Shown piece after piece: positions 7,038-11,490 of a DNA stretch of 11,490 bases. Where the stretch lies: the NCBI GenBank assembly GCA_017444045.1, contig JAFSXO010000268.1, positions 1-11,490 of the forward strand, in the 5' to 3' direction. Source of the DNA: a bacterium. Lineage in GTDB: Bacteria; Vulcanimicrobiota; Xenobia; Xenobiales; Xenobiaceae. The position numbers and the translations under genes were made by a program. The notes beneath the pieces were generated by a model. It was given only the letters and a program-made list of their open reading frames with translations, searched no databases and had not been told where the DNA came from. Within the stretch, counting starts at the first letter, position 1. The number at the start of each line of letters is the position of its first letter.

Positions 7038-7077
7038 TGCCTTTGATCGGCTTTATTAGTGCCAACCAAAGGCATCA
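7035..7077 (+). other. 11-bp inverted repeat overlapping the HD gene stop
   Basis: TGATGCCTTTG (7035-7045) and CAAAGGCATCA (7067-7077) are perfect reverse complements around a 21-base loop, which itself has GGC and GCC ends that could pair. The arm starts with the HD gene's TGA. No T-run follows, so it is at best a factor-dependent terminator or 3' stabiliser. It also marks where the base composition turns AT-rich. Confidence 0.55.
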
Positions 7078-7133
7078 TAACTACTAGGCTATATTAATCT
7101 TTTGCTGTCACTAGCAGCTAACTATGATATTAG

Positions 7134-7313
7134 CTACCCACATGGTCCATCTTCATCTTCGGCATCGTAGTCGCGTCCATTAGGGAACATATCTGAATCA
7201 TCATTGTAATCATCCCACAATTGTTGCAAGTCAGCCCTTGAATATTCTTTAAGCTCATCCTCGTCACAATCGTAATAACTTACAAGTAGCTCTATTAGTT
7301 CCTTTTTAGTCAT
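7134..7313 (-). CDS. Small highly acidic protein, unknown function
   Basis: A 59-residue protein beginning MTKKELIELL. The start at 7313 is chosen because GGAGG (7328-7324) lies ten bases upstream. A longer frame from 7334 would put that ribosome site inside the coding sequence. Twenty of 59 residues are Asp or Glu and five are Lys or Arg, giving a net charge near -15. The first ~37 residues (KKELIELL, then DELKEYSRADLQQLWDDY) look like two helices in the style of a SAP, LEM or Rho-N helix-turn-helix unit. The rest is an acidic tail ending DEDGPCG. It stands alone on the minus strand in an AT-rich stretch whose codons are more AT-rich than those of the neighbours. A nucleic-acid-mimic or nucleic-acid-associated role is possible but unsupported by anything else here. 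Confidence 0.7.
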   Translation of the reverse strand: MTKKELIELLVSYYDCDEDELKEYSRADLQQLWDDYNDDSDMFPNGRDYDAEDEDGPCG

Positions 7314-7519
7314 TATGATAATGCCTCCATACATATTTTGTTTTAGATAACATATCGCGTCACCAGAGCAACAACAAGCCTCACAAAACAGATTTACTTA
7401 CGCTAACTCTGAAAGACGCATACAGTCGTTAGCCTAAAATATAGCGAACTATCTTGAATGTCAAGGATATATTTCAACAAAAATCCCATAATATCGGCAA
7501 ATTTTTAGCACATGCCAGG

Positions 7520-7550
7520 CAGCGCCAGCGCGAAATCTGGTGTAGCGCAA
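7520..7550 (+). repeat. REP-like dispersed repeat, diverged copy
   Basis: Matches 118-157 over about 31 bases with about five changes: CAGCGCCAGCGCG, AAATCTGG, TGTAGCGCAA. The hairpin core CCAG/CTGG is kept, with one closing mismatch. Same orientation as copies 1 and 2. Confidence 0.6.
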
Positions 7551-7587
7551 ATGCATTAAAAGACTTGCTAATGACATAGATTAGGCT

Positions 7588-7615
7588 GCGGAAACGCTGT
7601 TTTTTTCAGCGCCGC
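7588..7615 (+). other. Hairpin with poly-T loop
   Basis: CGCTG (7595-7599), a loop of seven T, then CAGCG (7607-7611), extended by GCGG (7588-7591) with CCGC (7612-7615) across an AAA bulge. The T-run is in the loop, not after the stem, so this is not a classical terminator on either strand. It lies just upstream of the promoter at 7622. Confidence 0.35.
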
Positions 7616-7621
7616 CTTAGC

Positions 7622-7651
7622 TTGAACAAAGCGCACGCTTAAGTATATAAT
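7622..7651 (+). promoter_or_regulatory. Predicted sigma70 promoter for the exported-protein genes
   Basis: TTGAAC (7622-7627), an 18-bp spacer, then consensus TATAAT (7646-7651). A second TATAAT follows at 7653-7658. Transcription would start near 7659-7665, leaving a leader of about 75 bases before the ATG at 7738. It is the best-matching promoter seen upstream of this gene group. Confidence 0.6.
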
Positions 7652-7737
7652 TTATAATACGTACAGACGATAGCAAGGGTTATAAGTCAGCGATCGGCTG
7701 ACACGATAACCGCCCAACTTCATCCAGAGGAATGCTT

Positions 7738-8220
7738 ATGAAGACCTGGCACAGCATATTACTAACAGCCGCTTTACTGGCCGGAACCACCCTCAGCGCT
7801 CTGGCCGCTCCCCAGACCCCCACTCAGGTGGTTCAGAGCTTTTACAGCACAGTAACTGACACTTCCCAACCTCAGCTTTCTGCAGACCAGCATCCTCAGT
7901 TTACCAAGGAGCTAAAGGAGCTGTTTGCCAAAGTAAGCGAATACCCATTCCCCTACTGCATGGATTTCGATCCCTGGGGCGGTGCCCAGGTCGGCATAGA
8001 CAAGTTCGCCATCCTGTCGGGTGAGAAGCACGGCCAGACCGCGGAAATCGAGGTCAGCGTCCACCGCTGCGGCTGCGACAACGCCTTAGTAAAGGTGCTG
8101 ATGCGCCAAGAGGACGGCGAATGGAAAATTGCCAACTTTATCGTGCCTCAGGATGAGATCGATTTGCTCCAGATCCTCAGAGAAAAGATTGACGATTACG
8201 CTTCATTAGAGAAAAAGTGA
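7738..8220 (+). CDS. Exported small protein, NTF2/DUF3828-like
   Basis: 160 residues from the second of two ATGs. AGAGGA (7726-7731) lies six bases before the ATG at 7738 and directly abuts the alternative ATG at 7732, so 7738 is preferred. A clear signal peptide (MKTWHSILLTAALLAG, then SALAA around 20-24) predicts export. The mature part opens with TPTQVVQSFYSTVT, typical of small NTF2-fold or DUF3828-type periplasmic proteins. MDFDPWGGAQ (75-84) also recalls the DP-x-x-x-AQ element of that group. Cys74, Cys111 and Cys113 could form disulfides. EWKIANFIVP (128-137) is the kind of final strand seen in NTF2-like proteins. First of three exported-protein genes in a row, 61 bases before the next. 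The family is a resemblance from memory, not a proof. Confidence 0.85.
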   Translation: MKTWHSILLTAALLAGTTLSALAAPQTPTQVVQSFYSTVTDTSQPQLSADQHPQFTKELKELFAKVSEYPFPYCMDFDPWGGAQVGIDKFAILSGEKHGQTAEIEVSVHRCGCDNALVKVLMRQEDGEWKIANFIVPQDEIDLLQILREKIDDYASLEKK

Positions 8221-8281
8221 CCCCTCCTCTGTCCTTACCAGCTTTTATTATTAGAATTTTTCCGCTGAAGGAGCAAATAAT

Positions 8282-8824
8282 ATGAAAACCATCACCCGCC
8301 ACAGCCTAACGCTCTTGCTGTTATGCGCCATCCTGCTCGGAGGCTTTGCCGTTCCTGCTAGTGCCGATTCAAATGTTGACGCAATCAAACAGTATATTAC
8401 CAGCCATTATTCCAGCCGATATGAAGGCCCGTCATACGTAGAACGAGATCTGCTTCAGGAAGGATATGGCCTAAACGATGTTCAGAAGGCCATAGAAACC
8501 TGCGGTTTTGACTGGGACGCCCGCGCTGTGCGCGCGGCCAATTACGCCTGCCAGGTAGTTAAAGGCGGCGCCTCCGCTTTGGGAATTGCCAAAATACTGT
8601 GCAGCATAGGCTATACATCACAGCAGACCCGCTACGCTCTGGAGCACTGCGATATCGACTGGAACTATCAGGCCTGGCGCGATGCCCATACCCTCGTTGA
8701 GAAGCGCGGTACCAACGTCAGCGAAGAAAAGGTACGGGAGTTTCTGCTAAAGCTTGGCTACAGCGAGGATCAGGCAAAATACGGCTGCACCTACCGCCTG
8801 CACAATTCTCCCGGCAAGGAATAG
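8282..8824 (+). CDS. Exported protein with three Ltp-like repeats
   Basis: 180 residues with AAGGAG (8268-8273) eight bases before the ATG. The signal peptide ends near VPASA-DS (24-30); there is no lipobox. Three copies of a helical unit follow, at about 54-90, 98-138 and 148-175. Each has a Leu-rich helix, then G-Y-x-x-x-x-x-x-Y/A-A-x-x-x-x-x-DW, then a second Ala-rich helix; the third is shortened. Examples are LLQEGYGLNDVQKAIE and LCSIGYTSQQTRYALE. This pattern resembles the Ltp domain (PF07553, host cell surface-exposed lipoprotein). One member, from phage TP-J34, blocks phage DNA entry. Five Cys occur in the mature protein (74, 90, 107, 123, 169). Assignment is by pattern; the Gram-negative setting and absence of a lipid anchor are unusual, and the function is unknown. 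Confidence 0.88.
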   Translation: MKTITRHSLTLLLLCAILLGGFAVPASADSNVDAIKQYITSHYSSRYEGPSYVERDLLQEGYGLNDVQKAIETCGFDWDARAVRAANYACQVVKGGASALGIAKILCSIGYTSQQTRYALEHCDIDWNYQAWRDAHTLVEKRGTNVSEEKVREFLLKLGYSEDQAKYGCTYRLHNSPGKE

Positions 8825-8861
8825 CGCATACCGTGCCCTCGCCAGCCGCCCTAAGTATTCA

Positions 8862-8890
8862 GTTTAGCGCCAAGCACAGCCCAGCTAAAC
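8862..8890 (+). other. Weak inverted repeat between exported-protein genes
   Basis: GTTTAGC (8862-8868) and GCTAAAC (8884-8890) are perfect 7-bp reverse complements around 15 bases. No T-run follows, so a terminator role is doubtful. A second 7-bp inverted repeat, AAAGAAA (8934-8940) with TTTCTTT (8946-8952), lies just before the ribosome site of the next gene. Confidence 0.3.
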
Positions 8891-8974
8891 ATTATCGGCA
8901 CAGAGGCAGGCGCGGCGCTAATATGTTCGTATAAAAGAAACAGTATTTCTTTATAAATAGAGGACGATGAAATT

Positions 8975-9316
8975 ATGAGCTTAAAGAAACTTGGCATTTT
9001 CGCACTGCTGGCATCTACACTTATGACCGGCACCGCCTGGGCGCACAACTCCAAGATTTCCGACAACGGCTATTATCTGCCCAAAGGCATCAAGCTGCAG
9101 GGCAAGGTAAAGATAGTCCAGAGCAACGCCGACATAAAAATCAAAGCGGTAACCAGCTTCCCCGACATCAAGGTTAAAGCGGTCAGCAGTTTCCCCGACG
9201 CGATAGGCAAATGGCAGTTTGTCGACAGCTTCCCCGATTTTACCGTACAGTACGTCGAAAGCTTTGAGGACATCAAGGTTCAGTTCGTCGACAGCTTCCC
9301 CGGCGTAGTCAAGTAA
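8975..9316 (+). CDS. Exported protein of 11-residue SFPD repeats, unknown function
   Basis: 113 residues with AGAGGA (8959-8964) ten bases before the ATG. The signal peptide is MSLKKLGIFALLASTLMTG with likely cleavage after AWA (23). From residue 51 nearly the whole mature chain is a tandem repeat: NADIKIKAVTSFP, DIKVKAVSSFP, DAIGKWQFVDSFP, DFTVQYVESFE, DIKVQFVDSFP. The unit is D-hydrophobic-x-hydrophobic-x-x-V-x-S-F-P, 11 residues long, with one 13-residue copy. Alternating hydrophobic residues suggest one beta strand per unit, hence a small beta-solenoid or stacked-hairpin fold. Part of the repetition is visible in the DNA: GTCGACAGCTTCCCCG occurs twice. Third of the exported trio; an intrinsic terminator follows. 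I do not know a function for it. Confidence 0.85.
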   Translation: MSLKKLGIFALLASTLMTGTAWAHNSKISDNGYYLPKGIKLQGKVKIVQSNADIKIKAVTSFPDIKVKAVSSFPDAIGKWQFVDSFPDFTVQYVESFEDIKVQFVDSFPGVVK

Positions 9317-9331
9317 AGCCAATCCCCCTGC

Positions 9332-9363
9332 AAGCACTTGTTCCCCGGACAAGTGCTTTTCTT
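9332..9363 (+). terminator. Intrinsic terminator
   Basis: AAGCACTTGT (9332-9341), loop TCCCCGG, ACAAGTGCTT (9349-9358), a perfect 10-bp stem followed at once by a T-rich tail (TTTTCTTATTATT). It lies 16 bases after the SFPD-repeat gene and separates the exported-protein group from asnA. It should act on plus-strand transcripts. Confidence 0.9.
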
Positions 9364-9401
9364 ATTATTATAAAAGCATTTATCCTAAAGGTACCCTGTC
9401 C

Positions 9402-10412
9402 ATGCAGCGCTTAATCATCCCCCCTGGCTATCGTTCCGCTTTAGATTTACACGACACCCAAGTAGGCATAAAGACCGTCAAAGACTTTTTCCAGGGGCTT
9501 CTAGCCCGGCGTCTCAACCTACTGCGCGTTTCGGCCCCGCTTTTTGTCGACCCGGCCACAGGCCTAAACGACAATCTGAACGGCTATGAGCGTCCGGTGG
9601 CCTTCGGCATCCGCGAGCAGCAGGACAAAACCGCAGAAGTCGTACATTCGCTGGCCAAATGGAAGCGCTACGCCCTAGCCAAATACGGATTCAAAATTGG
9701 CGAAGGCCTTTACACCGACATGAACGCCATACGACGCGACGAGGATACCGACAATATCCATTCCATATTCGTCGACCAGTGGGACTGGGAAAAGGTCATC
9801 AGCCGCCAGGATCGCACCCTGGATTTTCTTAAGGATACAGTGCGCACCGTTTACAAATGTCTCTGCAAGACCGAGCAATATTTGGCCATCGAGTACGATT
9901 ACATCGAGCTGCTTCTGCCCAAGGAGATATTCTTTATAACCAGCTCCGAGCTTCTGGAACTCTATCCTAATTTCGACGCCAAAGAGCGCGAATACGCCAT
10001 AACCAAAGAAAAAGGCGCTGTATGCATTATGCAGATCGGCGACAGACTCAGCAACGGCCTGCCCCATGACGGCCGGGCACCCGACTACGATGACTGGGCG
10101 CTCAATGCCGATATTTTGGTGTATTACCCCATTTTGGACATAGCTCTGGAGCTGTCTTCGATGGGCATCCGCGTAGACCGTGACGCCCTGCTGTCTCAGC
10201 TGGCCAAGGCCGGCTGCCCAGAACGGGCTGAGCTACCCTTCCAAAAGGCCGTTGCCGAAGAGAAAGTGCCCTTCACCATCGGCGGCGGTATCGGCCAGTC
10301 CCGCATCTGCATGTTTTTCCTGCGCAAAGCCCACATCGGCGAGGTGCAAAGCTCGCTCTGGCCCGCAGAGATGCAGACGCTATGCAAGGATAATAATATA
10401 CCCTTGCTTTAA
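9402..10412 (+). CDS. asnA: Aspartate-ammonia ligase (asparagine synthetase A)
   Basis: Makes asparagine from aspartate and ammonia with ATP going to AMP and PPi; a cytosolic class II aminoacyl-tRNA-synthetase fold. 336 residues, close to the 330 of E. coli. Family motifs in order: VHSLAKWKR (81-89), EGLYTDMNAIRRDED (101-115), VDQWDWEKV (124-132), HDGRAPDYDDW (222-232), ELSSMGIRVD (250-259) and GGGIGQSR (294-301). AAAGG lies about ten bases before the ATG. Details differ from E. coli: APLFVDPATGLNDNLNG, and the direct step from RAPDYDDW to ALNADILVYYP. E. coli has a longer stretch there. This pattern is the one I associate with Firmicutes and Bacteroidota. No AsnC or AsnB gene is in view. It follows a terminator, so it needs its own promoter; I see only weak candidates. 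Confidence 0.97.
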   Translation: MQRLIIPPGYRSALDLHDTQVGIKTVKDFFQGLLARRLNLLRVSAPLFVDPATGLNDNLNGYERPVAFGIREQQDKTAEVVHSLAKWKRYALAKYGFKIGEGLYTDMNAIRRDEDTDNIHSIFVDQWDWEKVISRQDRTLDFLKDTVRTVYKCLCKTEQYLAIEYDYIELLLPKEIFFITSSELLELYPNFDAKEREYAITKEKGAVCIMQIGDRLSNGLPHDGRAPDYDDWALNADILVYYPILDIALELSSMGIRVDRDALLSQLAKAGCPERAELPFQKAVAEEKVPFTIGGGIGQSRICMFFLRKAHIGEVQSSLWPAEMQTLCKDNNIPLL

Positions 10413-10419
10413 GCAAGGG
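10401..10419. other. Palindrome over the asnA stop codon
   Basis: CCCTTGCTT, one base, AAGCAAGGG: a 9-bp perfect dyad with the asnA TAA at its centre. In RNA it could form a 7-bp stem with a 5-base loop. No T-run follows on the plus strand; on the minus strand TATATTATTATC follows, so it may help stop transcripts arriving from the convergent RTX-M91 gene. Confidence 0.5.
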
Positions 10420-10473
10420 CATACTTGGTACGGTATACATTACCAGCGCTCAGCTAGCCTAAACAGCCGAGCC

Positions 10474-11490
10474 TCAGCCTCTTTGGCGGTCTACATGACA
10501 TGTATAGCCTGTACGCTCGGCCATATGGAAATACTGACGGTAATCGTTCTCGGTAAGGCCGTAAGGGTTGGCCGAAAGACTGCTGTCGGTATGCAGACCT
10601 ACTGCCTGGAACTCCGCGCCCTTTATCTCTCCGTAGCCTAAATGCTCATCAAGAAGCGATCTGTCGGGCAGGCGCAGCATTTCGCCGCTGTATTCATTGT
10701 AGATCGCCTCATCCATGGTGCCGGTAGAATTATTGTAAGCGTGGCACAGCTCGTGGGCCATCACCACCATGCTGTTCTGCTCTGACCAGCTCTCCACCGA
10801 GCCAAAATCGATAAAGGCCGGATTGATCTTAACCACGCTGGCACTGCCGAGACTGCGCCAGAACGAATAATCTCCGTCGGCGCGCTTGTGGATAATGCCA
10901 TCGCCCGTGGGCAGAAGCTGGCGGCAGTAGCCGTTGTCATCGTTGGTCGAGGATATAAACACGGGATGCACGGCGTGGCCAATACGCTTAAGCATAGCCT
11001 GGCCCGGCTCGATTCCGGCAAAGGCTTCAAGATTATCGCGCATATTGGCTCTGAAAGCCGCGCTGGCGTCGGCCACGATAAAGTTAAGCGGCACGTGCGT
11101 CGGATTCAGCACCTTTACATCCTCGTCGGGCTGAGCATTGGCAACCTCATCGCGCCCATGTATTCCGGAGGTGACGCGAATTGTATCGTAGCCCTCGCCG
11201 CCATCGACAAAATCCCGGCCCTTGCCGGAAATAATCGTATCGTCGCCGCCCTCGCCATAGAGGCGGTCGCTGCCGGAAAGGCCAAAGATGATGTCCTTGC
11301 CGTCGCCGCCATGCACCTCATCGTTGCCGTGGCCGGCGTTAATGAAATCATCGCCGTCGCCGCCTTCTACGTAATCGTTGCCCTTGCCGGCATATATTAC
11401 ATCGCTGCCGCCGTTGCCGAATATCCTATCATTGCCGCGGCCGCCTTCAATGTAGTCACGGCCGGAGCCGCCATTGATTACGTCATCGCC
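10474..11490 (-). CDS. RTX-repeat protein with C-terminal M91 (NleD-like) metalloprotease domain, 5' end outside window
   Basis: The open frame runs through the window edge, so only the last 338 codons are seen. The visible N-terminal ~105 residues (11490 to about 11170) are twelve tandem nonapeptides of the GGxGxDxUx type, such as GGDGDDFIN and GGDGKDIIF, which bind calcium and fold into a beta-roll. The remainder matches peptidase M91 (PF14891), the family of the type III effector NleD. It shows the zinc motif HELCH (codons 10755-10741) in VVMAHELCHAYNN. The probable third ligand is Glu in GAEFQAVGL (codon 10614-10612), followed by TENDYRQYF. The protease is the last domain, with no RTX-type C-terminal secretion signal recognisable after it. 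It is convergent with asnA. Likely an exported toxin or effector acting on another cell; the target is unknown. Confidence 0.92.
   Translation of the reverse strand, partial: GDDVINGGSGRDYIEGGRGNDRIFGNGGSDVIYAGKGNDYVEGGDGDDFINAGHGNDEVHGGDGKDIIFGLSGSDRLYGEGGDDTIISGKGRDFVDGGEGYDTIRVTSGIHGRDEVANAQPDEDVKVLNPTHVPLNFIVADASAAFRANMRDNLEAFAGIEPGQAMLKRIGHAVHPVFISSTNDDNGYCRQLLPTGDGIIHKRADGDYSFWRSLGSASVVKINPAFIDFGSVESWSEQNSMVVMAHELCHAYNNSTGTMDEAIYNEYSGEMLRLPDRSLLDEHLGYGEIKGAEFQAVGLHTDSSLSANPYGLTENDYRQYFHMAERTGYTCHVDRQRG

Larger units (their letters stand above)
7314..7737. other. AT-rich intergenic region without a gene
   Basis: About 420 bases with no credible coding frame. The left part, before about 7500, should hold the promoter of the small acidic gene on the minus strand, but I cannot pick convincing boxes. 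The right part holds a diverged REP-like copy, a T-loop hairpin and the promoter of the exported-protein genes. Composition is clearly more AT-rich than either flank. Confidence 0.6.

Noticed and set aside
7116..7135. AGCTAA/TTAGCT stem at the end of the small acidic gene as its terminator
   Set aside because: Only 6 bp with an 8-base loop, AT-rich, and no T-run after it on the minus strand.
7588..7615. Poly-T hairpin as an intrinsic terminator
   Set aside because: The T-run is the loop, not the tail, on the plus strand, and no T-run follows the stem on either strand.
7732..7737. Earlier ATG for the exported NTF2-like protein
   Set aside because: The AGAGGA site would abut it; the ATG at 7738 has correct spacing and a better signal-peptide start.
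8981..9352. Minus-strand frame opposite the SFPD-repeat gene, itself repetitive
   Set aside because: Repeats in one strand force repeats in the other. The plus-strand frame has a signal peptide and a ribosome site, and this one runs into the terminator stem.

Overview
The window looks like a piece of a gammaproteobacterial chromosome with a moderately high GC content. The Ung protein keeps E. coli residue numbering, FtsY has the long acidic N-terminus usual in Gram-negatives, and there is a YjjP/YjjB pair (in E. coli linked to succinate export). Several signal-peptide proteins and an RTX toxin-like gene suggest a host-associated, perhaps anaerobic, lifestyle. Succinivibrionaceae or a relative is a guess; nothing here proves the taxon.

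Layout, left to right. Positions 1-232 are non-coding: two copies of a dispersed REP-like repeat, then a striking nested dyad (170-237) that carries mirror-image promoters and contains the ung start codon. Next come ung (233-904), an unrecognised secreted or anchored protein (938-1990), and convergent ftsY on the minus strand (1996-3375). Divergent from ftsY is a Ser/Gly-rich protein with a basic cluster (3474-3995), followed by the overlapping pair yjjP-yjjB (4019-5601). This YjjB carries an unusual ~119-residue basic His-rich tail. A COG1078-type HD phosphohydrolase follows (5697-7037), ending in an 11-bp inverted repeat.

Positions about 7038-7737 are visibly more AT-rich. They hold one small, very acidic gene on the minus strand (7134-7313), another repeat copy and a good sigma70 promoter. 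That promoter leads into three consecutive signal-peptide genes: an NTF2/DUF3828-like protein (7738-8220), a protein with three Ltp-like repeats (8282-8824), and a short protein made of 11-residue SFPD repeats (8975-9316). A clear intrinsic terminator closes the group at 9332-9363.

The last part holds asnA (9402-10412), closer in motif pattern to the Firmicutes/Bacteroidota subtype than to E. coli AsnA. Convergent to it is the 3' part of an RTX-repeat protein ending in an M91 (NleD-like) zinc metalloprotease domain (10474 to beyond 11490), cut by the window edge.

Housekeeping functions (uracil repair, SRP receptor, nucleotide hydrolysis, asparagine synthesis) are thus interleaved with exported accessory proteins. 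The best candidates for something new are the dyad promoter at ung, the RTX-M91 protein, the Ltp-like and SFPD-repeat exported proteins, and the YjjB tail.
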